Shown piece by piece: positions 1-8,053 of a stretch of DNA of 64,000 nucleotides. The position numbers and the translations under genes were made by a program. The notes below the pieces were generated by a model that did no database searches, was not told the DNA's origin, and saw nothing but the letters and a program-made list of their open reading frames with translations. Source of the stretch: F23-B02 sp963625685 (lineage in GTDB: Bacteria > Bacillota > Clostridia > Oscillospirales > Oscillospiraceae). The stretch covers positions 1-64,000 of the forward strand of contig CAVFTR010000001.1 in NCBI GenBank assembly GCA_963625685.1, given 5' to 3'. The stretch's first letter is position 1. Every line of letters begins with the position of its first letter.

Positions 1-114
1 TGCGTCAGCGTCCGGGAGCCGTTCAGCGACGAGCGGCGCAGGGCCGCCAGCGAACAGGCAAAGCAAAACGGCGTTCATAAAAAAGTTGCTGAATCAGCCG
101 AGAGCCGACATTGA
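1..114 (+). CDS. C-terminal end of an unidentified protein (cut by window edge)
   Basis: Frame 1 is open from the window edge to a TGA at 112-114. It gives 37 residues rich in Arg, Glu, Ala and Lys. No start is visible and I recognise no family. The position next to a relaxase fragment suggests mobile-element DNA, but the frame could also be non-coding. Confidence 0.25.
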   Translation, partial: CVSVREPFSDERRRAASEQAKQNGVHKKVAESAESRH

Positions 115-182
115 TATGCGGTGTTTTGTGTGGTATAATTCAAAATAGCAAATTGGAAAATTGTGAATCATGGGGGTGCCGT

Positions 183-614
183 ATGAAAAAGAATATCGCC
201 ACAATTTTGGCAATATGTTTTGCTGTCTCTACTCTCGTATTTGCTTTTCTTTGGATTTCAGAAAAGAACAACAAAGATGATTTGAGAGAGCTTGCTCAAG
301 CTGGGGCAACTCATGCCTACACGCAGTTCGCAATGTATCAGGATAATGGCGATATAAGAAGATATTGGGATGGTGTAGCTTCATTTCGAACCTTTCAGCA
401 AGCATACCTCTCTATGTTTCAAGGGACAAACAGTTCAAGTAATTATCTGATTTGTGATGAAGTATATGGGTATCTCATTGGTGAACCAGAAAAGAGCCAG
501 ACTCACATTGCAGACATTGTTAATATTATGGAACTCTTTTCCAAAGATATTGAGGATTTGAATGGTCACGCGCAGATGCTAAATCTCCGAAACGCTCTAT
601 CATTTGAAGAATAG
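183..614 (+). CDS. Small membrane-anchored hypothetical protein
   Basis: This 143-residue protein is of unknown function. The ATG at 183 follows a GGGGGTG ribosome site. An in-frame ATG at 111 exists but lacks such a site. Residues 4-22 form one hydrophobic segment (signal anchor) followed by KKNNKDD, so most of the protein should lie outside the membrane. The rest is predicted helical and soluble. The gene is visibly AT-richer than the genes after 1.8 kb and uses different codons, which suggests transfer with the element remnant next to it. No motif assigns a role. Confidence 0.6.
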   Translation: MKKNIATILAICFAVSTLVFAFLWISEKNNKDDLRELAQAGATHAYTQFAMYQDNGDIRRYWDGVASFRTFQQAYLSMFQGTNSSSNYLICDEVYGYLIGEPEKSQTHIADIVNIMELFSKDIEDLNGHAQMLNLRNALSFEE

Positions 615-630
615 TACATAATTCTATAAC

Positions 631-927
631 TTATAACCCATTTGGGCTAAGTAGCACAAATAGATTGTTACGATCCCAGACAGGCTTGAGCTTCCGGTAG
701 TTTCCAATATTCTTGATGAGCGGCTGCACCGTCCGCAGACGTGCTTCGACCGCTTTCAGTTCCTTGCCGGTGCGGTCATAGGAGCTGTGAACATCCTCGA
801 CCTTCCTTTCAAGATCAGCGTATTGGAGCAAGTTGTTTTCCGTGAGATAGTTAAGCGTCCGCGCCGCTTCCTTGAGGATCGTGAGCTTGGCTTTATACTC
901 ATAGGACTTGATTCTTCCGTAATTGAT
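631..927 (-). pseudogene. C-terminal fragment of a relaxase/mobilization protein
   Basis: The minus-strand frame reads IKSYEYKAKL, ILKEAARTLNYL and LLQYADLE, followed by a coiled-coil stretch and NIGNYRKLKPVWDR. This matches my memory of the C-terminal tail of relaxases from Tn1549/CTn-type conjugative elements. There is no start codon and no nuclease domain. The fragment begins just where homology of the upstream HTH gene ends, so a deletion probably joined the two genes. It is a remnant and unlikely to work. Confidence 0.55.
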
Positions 928-1358
928 AGATCTGTTCTTGATGGATAGTTACTTGATTCTTCTTTATTTAATTGGGCGGGGTCCTCCTGAATTGGAGCAT
1001 CCAACATTGGATTTGCCTGTACGGGATTTTCCCGTATAGGTTTTTCCTGTGTAGGTGATGGCGCTTTAGGCTGTTCCAGAATGGTGTACTCGATTGAGCC
1101 GAGCTGCCCGTTTGCACCACGGACACGCGCACGGACGAGGTAGCCGTGCGCCTCCAGCTCCCGGATACCGCCGCTGATGCTGTCAATGCCGTCCTTGCAG
1201 ATACGGGCAAGACCCTTCATGGTGTAGTCCCAATTCTCCGGCAGGGACAGCATGAGAGATAAAAGCCCCTTCGCTTTCAGCGACAGCGACATATCCCGCA
1301 GATGATAGTTGGACATGACCGTGTAATCTCTGGTCTTTTCGATACGGAATACAGCCAT
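756..1358 (-). pseudogene. Truncated helix-turn-helix replication-initiator-like gene of a conjugative element
   Basis: The ATG at 1358 has a strong AGGAGGTG site 5 bases upstream. The first ~130 residues (MAVFRIEKTRDYTVMSNYHL, then KGLLSLMLSLPENWDYT) belong to the winged-HTH, RepA/DnaD-like family carried by Tn1549-like elements. After a linker rich in short EKPIREN/VQANP-like units the frame turns into Arg/Ser-rich nonsense, because the DNA there encodes the relaxase tail in another frame (631-927). The predicted 200-residue product is therefore a hybrid. The HTH part could still be made, but its C-terminal half is gone. Confidence 0.6.
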
Positions 1359-1790
1359 CTTCGCACCTCCTTCCTCTGAAAATGAAAAGTGTTGATTTTG
1401 GGCGGTTTGTCTGCCTGTACGCCTCCGTCGTCTCCCGCATGGGAAAACACCCGCACCCTGTTCAGAGCGCAAGCCACGGCGAAAGAAAACACAGATTTTC
1501 CACCCTAATCACAACACTTGAATTTGGGTATAGAAAAAGGGCGGCTGTCTGAAAAACAGTCGCCCGAAAAGGGGATATATACAAGTTATTTGCTACTCGT
1601 CCGCCTTGAAAACCGTTGATATTACTGGCTTTTTCAAAAAGTTCTGTATCACCACTCGCACCAAAAAAGCCGGTCTCCCGCAGGGGGGCGGTTTTTTCCG
1701 CGCATCTCGGCAAAAATTCGGATTTACAGATTTGTAATTGCATTTTCCCTGCTGCCGGTTTATAATTTTCCTGTCAAGAAGGAGAAAAAT
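1359..1790. other. Gene-free junction with two orphan hairpins
   Basis: These 430 bases contain no convincing gene. They hold a 10-bp stem hairpin at 1539-1565, followed on the minus strand by five T, and an A6...T6-flanked hairpin at 1663-1697 (GCCGGTCTCCC / GGGGGGCGG). Both look like intrinsic terminators whose genes are no longer present, consistent with a deletion at the end of the integrated element. The last 50 bases carry the leader and AAGGAG site of the TIR gene. Confidence 0.5.
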
Positions 1791-3362
1791 ATGAACGATT
1801 TTGAATATTTCAAGCCCTACGAGGGCGATAAACCATACATATTCATAAGCTATGCGCACGCCGACGACGATACGGTGCTGCCCATCGTCGGCAATATGCA
1901 CGAGCGCGGCTATAACATCTGGTACGACGAGGGGATAGAGGTCGGCAGCGAGTGGCAGGAGTGCATAGCCTCGCACCTTGCCGACGCGCACCTTGTCGTT
2001 GCGTTCATTTCAAACGCCTACATGCGCTCGGATAACTGCCGCCGCGAGATGCATTACGCGCAGTCGAAGAAGATAAAGACGATCAATATCTTCATCGAGG
2101 ATACGGCGCTCACGCCGGGCATGGAGCTTCAGATAGGCAATATCTACGCGCTGATGAAATATACCTATCCCAGCGACGGGTATTTTTACGATAAGCTCTA
2201 CAGCGCTCCGCTTTTGAACAGCGAAAATTTTGCCGATTCCGCGCCGCGCCCGACGACGCAGACGCAGAGCACGGCGCCCGTCCCGCCGCCTGAAAAGAAA
2301 GAAAAAAAGCAGAGCGCCAAGGAAAAGAAGAAAAGCGGCAAGGCCAAAAAGATAGTCGGCTGGTCGGCGGCCGTCGTCGTGTTCGGACTCGTGCTCGCCG
2401 CGCTAATCGTCGGCTATTTTACGGGCTACCTTGAAAAGCTGCTGACGCCGACGACGCAGATAGAGACGCTGTCGGACGACACGGTGTGCGAGTTTAAAAA
2501 CAGCGTTTTTGAAAATGCCGCGCGCGAATACGCCGGCAAGAGCGAGGGCGAGCTCACGGTCGGCGAGCTCAAGGGCCTTGCGGCGCTTTACATCGTGGGC
2601 GATGAATACAGCCTGAGCGAGCCGCAGTCCGGCGTGGGAAGGGTGAGCCAGAGCGACAAGACGGCAAGCTACACCGATTGGCAGGGCAATGAAAAGACCG
2701 TCAGCCGCGGAAGCGTGAGCGACCTCTCGGACCTTGCGTATTTTACGGGGCTCAAGACCCTGTGGCTGCAGTATCAGAGCCTGGGCAGCATAGAGACGAT
2801 GCCGGCCTGCTCGATAACGAGCCTGAACCTCGACGGCAGCCGCGTCACCGATCTGAGCGGGATCGGCAATCTGCCGAATCTGCGCAGCATCAGCGCGGAC
2901 TATGACCCCGTCGGCTCGCTCGGCGACCTCAACAAGTGCCACGAGCTCACGCACGCGTCGTTTATCGGCGCAAGCGTCACGGACCTTTCGGCCTTCAAGC
3001 CGCTGACGGGCATACAGTCCGTCGCGTTCTCCAACTGCTCGCTGAGCGACATCTCGCAGGTGCTGGACATGAGCTCGCTGCGCAGTGTGAAGCTTTACGA
3101 CTGCAATCTCAGCGGCAGCTTCTTCTCCGCGTTCGACCGTGAGCGTGCGATAACCGAGCTTGAGCTGGTAAGCTGCACGCTCGATTCAACGAGCGGCCTT
3201 TCGGACTTCACGGGCCTTACCATGCTGCGTCTTACCGGCACGCGCGGAGTCTCCGACTGGTCGGAGCTCGACTCGCTCACGGCGCTCAAGACCGTGTATA
3301 TCGACGAGGGCCTCGCCGGCAGCTTCACCGGCGAGCACCAGTATGAGATAGTGACGGAGTAA
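1791..3362 (+). CDS. TIR domain - transmembrane - leucine-rich-repeat protein
   Basis: A 523-residue protein with an unusual order of parts. Residues 15-140 form a TIR domain (YIFISYAHADDD at the start; SDNCRREMHYA near 80-90, where Glu86 sits at the place of the catalytic Glu of NAD-cleaving TIRs). Residues 150-187 are a Pro/Lys-rich linker. Residues 188-213 are one membrane segment. Residues 305-505 carry degenerate leucine-rich repeats (LKTLWLQ, ITSLNLDGSRVTDLSGI, LRSVKLYDCNLSG). With a Lys-rich inner side the TIR should be cytosolic and the repeats outside, a Toll-receptor-like arrangement with termini reversed. The AAGGAG site is well spaced. The gene stands alone and ends at a strong hairpin. 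The function is unknown; NADase, signalling or defence are possibilities, not demonstrated. Confidence 0.85.
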   Translation: MNDFEYFKPYEGDKPYIFISYAHADDDTVLPIVGNMHERGYNIWYDEGIEVGSEWQECIASHLADAHLVVAFISNAYMRSDNCRREMHYAQSKKIKTINIFIEDTALTPGMELQIGNIYALMKYTYPSDGYFYDKLYSAPLLNSENFADSAPRPTTQTQSTAPVPPPEKKEKKQSAKEKKKSGKAKKIVGWSAAVVVFGLVLAALIVGYFTGYLEKLLTPTTQIETLSDDTVCEFKNSVFENAAREYAGKSEGELTVGELKGLAALYIVGDEYSLSEPQSGVGRVSQSDKTASYTDWQGNEKTVSRGSVSDLSDLAYFTGLKTLWLQYQSLGSIETMPACSITSLNLDGSRVTDLSGIGNLPNLRSISADYDPVGSLGDLNKCHELTHASFIGASVTDLSAFKPLTGIQSVAFSNCSLSDISQVLDMSSLRSVKLYDCNLSGSFFSAFDRERAITELELVSCTLDSTSGLSDFTGLTMLRLTGTRGVSDWSELDSLTALKTVYIDEGLAGSFTGEHQYEIVTE

Positions 3363-3369
3363 ACAAACC

Positions 3370-3397
3370 ACCCCGAGTGCAGAAGCACTCGGGGTGA
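3370..3397. terminator. Bidirectional intrinsic terminator
   Basis: A perfect 12-bp stem (CACCCCGAGTGC) with an AGAA loop lies between the convergent TIR and DUF1836 genes. T-rich bases follow on both sides, though neither T tract is long. It is an example of a single shared terminator without the repeat found elsewhere in this window. Confidence 0.85.
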
Positions 3398-3401
3398 TCG
3401 T

Positions 3402-3893
3402 TTAATCGGACTTTTCGTCCTCCGGCACGGGCTCGGGCTTCGGCTCGACGGCCAGCGCGACTATCTTTTCCGTCAGGAGCTTATACAAGTGCGAGTATAT
3501 CGCCGATTCCACGACGAGATGCTTTACTGCGGCGTCGTCCCGGCGCTCAAGGTCGAACACGTCGACGGCCAGCTGCCTTACCTGCTCGGTACACAGCCGG
3601 CAGAGGCTGCGATGCCGCATGACGAAGTCGTCATATATCTCGCGCACCTCCTCCTCTGATATGCCCATGGGTATGAGCCTGCTCACGACCGATATGCTCA
3701 GGCTCTGCTTGAGCGTGCAGATCATGATGAGATAGGCAAGATGTATCCTCGTATATTTTTTCTTAACGGGGGCGGGCATTATCTTCATGCGCACATAGTT
3801 GTTTATCGTGCTCGGAGTTATTATCGGATCGCTGCCCGGAGTGTGCGGAAACAGGTCGAGAAAGCGGGCCACGAGCGATACGACCTGGTCCAT
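3402..3893 (-). CDS. DUF1836 family protein (start uncertain, probably extends upstream)
   Basis: The 163-residue frame from ATG 3893 shows the DUF1836 core (MDQVVSLVARFLDLF, ITPSTINNYVRMKIMPAPVKKKYTRIHLAYLIMI), a MerR-like DNA-binding fold of unknown targets. Coding sense clearly continues upstream in the same frame (RRWDKYITRF, then LPSWDELPDFELY, the usual N-terminal motif) to about 4000, yet no ATG, GTG or TTG exists there. A GAGGGGG site near 4010 is followed by an ATA codon, so a rare start or a sequence error is likely. The true protein probably has about 30-40 more residues. Confidence 0.75.
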   Translation of the reverse strand: MDQVVSLVARFLDLFPHTPGSDPIITPSTINNYVRMKIMPAPVKKKYTRIHLAYLIMICTLKQSLSISVVSRLIPMGISEEEVREIYDDFVMRHRSLCRLCTEQVRQLAVDVFDLERRDDAAVKHLVVESAIYSHLYKLLTEKIVALAVEPKPEPVPEDEKSD

Positions 3894-4177
3894 GTACAGC
3901 TCGAAATCGGGAAGCTCGTCCCATGACGGCAGCGAAAAACGTGTGATGTACTTATCCCATCTGCGCAGCTTTGCCGCGACAAGCTTACTGTTATATATAG
4001 GTCGTACCCCCTCATGAGCAGCTGTATTTAATACAGTATAGCACCAAATCGCAGAAGTGACAAGAAAATATGATAATCATTATTATTTATAAAGGGTATT
4101 TACTTAACGGCGAAAATGCGGTAATATGATAAAATATATTAGATCTGTTATGTATCTTTTTCATATGGAGGTGTATT

Positions 4178-5047
4178 ATGTCGATAGAGGTATTTACCGA
4201 TTCTGCGGCCAATATTCCGGCCGCAAAGCTCGAAGAGCTGAACATACATGTGATCGCGTGCAGCTATGAGCTGGGCGGCAGGATCATAAAGTGCCCGCTG
4301 GCCCCCGAACATTTTGACGGGCATGAGTTTTACGACATGCTCCGCGCCAAGACCGAGGTGCGCACGAGCATGACCAATTCGCACGATATAGCCGAGGCCT
4401 TTGAGACTGAGCTCTCCCGGGGCAACGATATCGTCTATATCAGCATTTCCTCCGGCATCAGCGGGACCTTCAGTGCCGGACGCCTCGCGGCAGAGGAGCT
4501 GCGTGAGAAGTACCCGGAGCGGCGGATAGAGGTCTTCGACTCCATGGGGGCGGGGCTCGGCATTGGCCTGCTGACCATGAAGGCGGCCGACTACCGCGAC
4601 GAGGGACTTGAAATGAACGCGCTCATCGAGCGCCTCGCGTCAGACCGCAGCGGCCTGTGCGAGTATTTCACCGTCGACGATCTGATGCATCTGCGCCGCG
4701 GCGGACGGCTGTCGGGCATCGCCGCGATGGTAGGCACGGTGCTCAACGTAAAGCCGCTCCTGCGCGGCGACGAGGAGGGGAAGATAGTCGTCTTTTCCAA
4801 GCTGCGCGGCAGAAAGAAGGCCATCGAGGCTATCGCGCACGAGTACGAGGCCAAGGCCGTCGATCCGCAGCACCAGCGCGTCGCGATAAGCCACGGCGAC
4901 TGCCCCGAGGACGCCGAAAAGCTCGCGGAGATGGTGCGCGCCATAGCCGAGCCGCAGGAGCTCATCATAGCTACCCATGAACCGTATACAGGGATACACG
5001 TCGGCCCCGGCATGCTCTCGCTGTTCTTCATCGGCGCCGGAAGATAA
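4178..5047 (+). CDS. DegV family fatty-acid-binding protein
   Basis: A 289-residue, full-length DegV protein. Residues 1-12 give the typical start (IEVFTDSAANIP). TSMTNS near 70, the Ser-rich ISISSGISGTFSAGR loop near 92-106, and the FTVDDLMHLRRGGRLSG motif near 165-180 are all present, as is the C-terminal GPGMLSLFF. Members bind long-chain fatty acids and can hand them to the FakA kinase; no fakA lies beside it here. The ATG at 4178 follows ATGGAGGTG. It is monocistronic, with an AT-rich promoter region upstream and its own terminator at 5064. Confidence 0.92.
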   Translation: MSIEVFTDSAANIPAAKLEELNIHVIACSYELGGRIIKCPLAPEHFDGHEFYDMLRAKTEVRTSMTNSHDIAEAFETELSRGNDIVYISISSGISGTFSAGRLAAEELREKYPERRIEVFDSMGAGLGIGLLTMKAADYRDEGLEMNALIERLASDRSGLCEYFTVDDLMHLRRGGRLSGIAAMVGTVLNVKPLLRGDEEGKIVVFSKLRGRKKAIEAIAHEYEAKAVDPQHQRVAISHGDCPEDAEKLAEMVRAIAEPQELIIATHEPYTGIHVGPGMLSLFFIGAGR

Positions 5048-5063
5048 TGATCGAATATTGACA

Positions 5064-5112
5064 GCATCGGGCACGGCAGCTCCTTTCCGGAGCGACGCGC
5101 CCGATGCTTTTG
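5064..5112 (+). terminator. Intrinsic terminator of the DegV gene
   Basis: GCATCGGGC (5064-5072) pairs with GCCCGATGC (5099-5107). An inner GCTCC/GGAGC stem and a TTTTG tail complete a strong intrinsic terminator 17 bases after the DegV stop. Confidence 0.85.
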
Positions 5113-5143
5113 CCCTGCCAAGCTCTCCAGGCAAGGGACAAAA

Positions 5144-5411
5144 AGCGCGTGATCGCAGAGATCACGCGCTTCAGACTGTCAAAAAACTATGCTGCTGCGT
5201 GAAGATATCCGCGCAGCGGGGGAGCTTGAGGGGGCAAGGCCCGCCTCAAGTCAGATAAACCGCCGTCGAGATCCTTGAAGCTTCAAGGATCTCGGTAAAA
5301 GCATTTTGAATTTTTCAAAATGCTCGGCGGAAAAGCGCAGTCAAAAAAGTCCCCCGAGGTACTTTTTTGACAAGCTGAGCGCGTGATCGCAGAGATCACG
5401 CGCTTTTTTTA
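5144..5411. repeat. Dispersed repeat copy A (207 bp) between duplicated terminator hairpins
   Basis: A 207-bp unit (5171-5377) lies between two identical 27-base hairpins (5144-5170 and 5378-5404, stem AGCGCGTGATC, loop GCAGA); the right one ends in T7. The unit starts near GTCAAAAAAC and ends in a palindrome with TTTTTTGAC. It contains a GC-rich core (GCAGCGGGGGAGC...GGGCAAGGCCCGCC) and two internal hairpins. Copy D at 53.7 kb has the same length and is highly similar in reverse orientation. It lies between the convergent DegV and LysR genes and encodes nothing recognisable. Confidence 0.85.
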
Positions 5412-5451
5412 TGCCGGTATTCGGCCTTTTAAAGAAGGCAGGTGACTGCCC

Positions 5452-6375
5452 TCAGACGTCGTACAGGCCGTAGGCGTATGCCGGATAATCCTTGAGATAA
5501 TCCTTCATGAAGTCGAGAAAGCCGCTCATCGCCGGACTGAGCACGCTGTCCTTTTTCCAGATAAGATGCGCCGTCGTATACATCGTGGGATTTTTTATGC
5601 TCTTGACGATAACGCCGTGGTACTTCCTTACGTGAGGGAGCATGGACGACGGAGCGAGGCATATGCCCACATTTTTCTCCGCGAGCAGCAGGCCGATGGA
5701 CAGGCTGCTGTAGAGAATGATGGCGCGGGCCGAGAGGTCGAGCTCTGTCAGCAGACGGCTCAGCGACGGCATGCGCTCATATCTTACGGGAAGAATGAGC
5801 GACTGGCCTCTGAGCATGCTGGCGCTCATTTCGTTGAACTCGCTGCCGCCCAGAGGGCTGTCCTCGCTCATCACGGCCACCCATGTGTCGCGATGGAAGG
5901 GCATGCTGTCGTAAACGCGCTCGTCGACATGCATGCGCACTATGCCCATGTCGATTATGTTGCCGTCTATCAGCTCGCATATGCGGTCCGACTCCTCGGT
6001 CAGAAGGGTAAAATTAACATTTTTGTTCCGCTTGATATATTCGCTCAGAGCGTCGGGCAGCAGCGACATGCTGATCGAATCGATGATGCCGAGCACGATG
6101 TTTTCATATCCGCCGTTGCGGTAGCCGTGCAGCTCATCGAGCATTTTATCACGCGCGGAAATAAGATCGGCGGCCCGGCTCTTGAGCAGCTTTCCGGCGC
6201 CCGTGAGCTTGACTCCGTGCGGAGTGCGGATAAGGAGCGGAGTGCCGACCTCCTCCTCGAGCTTGCCTATCTGCCGGCTCAGCGGGGGCTGCGACATATG
6301 CAGCTTCACCGCCGCGCTCGTGATGTTGCCCTCCTCGGCGACCGTCAGAAAATACTTCAGCGCTTGTATATCCAT
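5452..6375 (-). CDS. LysR family transcriptional regulator
   Basis: A 307-residue LysR regulator. The winged HTH (residues 1-60; ALKYFLTVAEEGNITSAA, MSQPPLSRQIGKLEEEVG) is canonical, followed by a periplasmic-binding-protein-like effector domain (about 90-295). It is transcribed divergently from the hydroxyacid/oxoacid operon starting at 6729, with 353 bp between, the classical arrangement for a LysR protein that controls its neighbour. The effector is probably a substrate or intermediate of that operon (inference). The ribosome site is weak (GGTGGTGG). Confidence 0.92.
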   Translation of the reverse strand: MDIQALKYFLTVAEEGNITSAAVKLHMSQPPLSRQIGKLEEEVGTPLLIRTPHGVKLTGAGKLLKSRAADLISARDKMLDELHGYRNGGYENIVLGIIDSISMSLLPDALSEYIKRNKNVNFTLLTEESDRICELIDGNIIDMGIVRMHVDERVYDSMPFHRDTWVAVMSEDSPLGGSEFNEMSASMLRGQSLILPVRYERMPSLSRLLTELDLSARAIILYSSLSIGLLLAEKNVGICLAPSSMLPHVRKYHGVIVKSIKNPTMYTTAHLIWKKDSVLSPAMSGFLDFMKDYLKDYPAYAYGLYDV

Positions 6376-6728
6376 TTTAGTACCGCCACCACCTTATTAA
6401 AAAAATTAATACCGATATTACCGAAATTTTGCGCTCCCGGAGCGGGAAAATACGACAGAATGACGAATGTGAACAATTTAATTATCGCATCGATCCGGCG
6501 AATTCAAATGGTATTTCAGGTTTTTTCTCCGAATATACGAAGAAAAACACCCGAAATACCTTTTTTGCATGGATTCGCTGCTTTCTTGATATTTTACTTT
6601 CCGGAATTCGAGGTCATATATTATAAACATGAAAAAACGGACAGAAAAAACCAATTAAACCGGCCTGCGCTTTGTGCAAATCAACAAACTTCTCAGGGAG
6701 GCAGGACGATAAGGAAGGAAGAGAACAG
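6376..6728. promoter_or_regulatory. Divergent control region with a long inverted repeat
   Basis: This AT-rich interval separates lysR from the operon. GGTATTTC at 6510-6517 is matched by GAAATACC at 6553-6560; pairing continues imperfectly inwards (AGGTTTTTTCT / AGAAAAACACC) and T6 follows, so it may be an operator, a terminator-like attenuator, or both. A TATTAT-like -10 lies near 6620, downstream of the repeat. No gene was seen. Confidence 0.5.
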
Positions 6729-7994
6729 GTGAAAGCAGCCACAAAAATAGTACAGGACATTCAGCTTCCCAAAATGTACAAGGTACGTCAAGCCTTTGAT
6801 CCGTATAGGCTTGAGGATGTTCCCGCCGCCGTGTGGGAGCAGCTTTCCGATGAAAAGATAGCGTCCCGCATAAGGCCAGGTATGACGATCGCCATAACGG
6901 CAGGCTCCAGAGGTATCGACAATATGCCGGAGACTCTGCGCACGGTGATAAAATTCATCCGATCACGCGGCGCGGACTGCTTTATTTTCCCAGCTATGGG
7001 CAGCCACGGCGGCGCTACCGCAGAGGGTCAGCGCGAGATACTGCGCAGCTACGGGATCACCGAGGAGACCATGGGCGTTCCCATAAAGGCCACGATGGAG
7101 ACCGTGCAGATCGACGAGCTCGAGGACGGTATTCCCATCTTTGCCGACAAATATGCGTATGAGGCCGACGGCATCGTCGTCGTCAACCGCATCAAGGCGC
7201 ACACGTCCTTCCGGGGCAAATACGAGAGCGGCCTGATGAAGATGTGCGTCATCGGCGTGGGCAAGCAGAAGGGCGCGGGCTACTGCCATCAGCGCGGCTA
7301 TGACTATTTCGCCGACAGGCTCGAGCGCATGGGCAGGTCCGTGCTGAAGAATGCAAACATCCTCTTCGGCGTCGGCCTTATAGAAAACGCCTTTGACCGC
7401 ACAAGAGAGGTGCATGTCCTCACGCCGGAGGAGATCATCGAGGCCGAGCCTGCGCTGCTCGATCACGCGAAGGAGTGCATGGCCAGGCTCAATTTCAAGG
7501 AATGTGACCTGCTCGTCGTCGACGAGATAGGCAAGAACATAAGCGGCACCGGAGCCGACCCCAACATAAGCGGAACGAGCACCATGCCCAAGGTCAAAGC
7601 GAACATATCCACAAAGCACATGGTCATCCTCGACGTCACTCCCGAATCGCACGGCGCGGCCGTCGGCATAGGCATGGCCAGCGCCACGACGCAGAGACTG
7701 TTTGACAAGATCGATTACGACGCGATATATGCCAATATCCTCACCAGCACGAACCCCGTGCTCGGCAAGATACCGGCTGTCATGGAAAACGACAAATGTG
7801 CCATTCAGGCCGGTATGAGATTTGCCGGCGTGAGCGCGGAGGACATAAAGCTCATCCGCATAAAGAACACCCTGGAGCTTGAGGATATCTGGATATCCTC
7901 GGCACTGTATGAAAGCGTAAAAGACCAGCCGGACTTTGAGCTGCTTGACGGACCGACCGACTTCAACTTCGACGAGGACGGACGGCTGCTGTGA
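6729..7994 (+). CDS. LarA-like (DUF2088, lactate racemase domain) protein
   Basis: A 421-residue protein when started at GTG 6729, preceded by AAGGAAGAG; an upstream TTG at 6672 lacks a site. It carries the LarA N-terminal-domain signature (AMGSHGGAT near residue 90 and NRIKAHTSFRG near 155-165). LarA enzymes use a nickel-pincer nucleotide to move a hydride on 2-hydroxyacids (racemases, epimerases). No larB, larC or larE for cofactor synthesis is in the window. It is the first gene of the operon, before a D-2-hydroxyacid dehydrogenase, so a role in converting a hydroxyacid stereoisomer is plausible. Substrate and cofactor are not shown by the sequence. Confidence 0.75.
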   Translation: MKAATKIVQDIQLPKMYKVRQAFDPYRLEDVPAAVWEQLSDEKIASRIRPGMTIAITAGSRGIDNMPETLRTVIKFIRSRGADCFIFPAMGSHGGATAEGQREILRSYGITEETMGVPIKATMETVQIDELEDGIPIFADKYAYEADGIVVVNRIKAHTSFRGKYESGLMKMCVIGVGKQKGAGYCHQRGYDYFADRLERMGRSVLKNANILFGVGLIENAFDRTREVHVLTPEEIIEAEPALLDHAKECMARLNFKECDLLVVDEIGKNISGTGADPNISGTSTMPKVKANISTKHMVILDVTPESHGAAVGIGMASATTQRLFDKIDYDAIYANILTSTNPVLGKIPAVMENDKCAIQAGMRFAGVSAEDIKLIRIKNTLELEDIWISSALYESVKDQPDFELLDGPTDFNFDEDGRLL

Positions 7995-8053
7995 GCCCGC
8001 ACCCGGCGATCGGATAAAACAGAAAAAAACAATTAAAAACAGGAGATGAAAAA

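Noticed and set aside
5171..5377. Short open frames inside the dispersed repeats (translations with RGSSRGQGPP or LEAGLAPSSSPA)
   Set aside because: They recur only because the DNA repeat recurs, change frame between copies, and lack ribosome sites.
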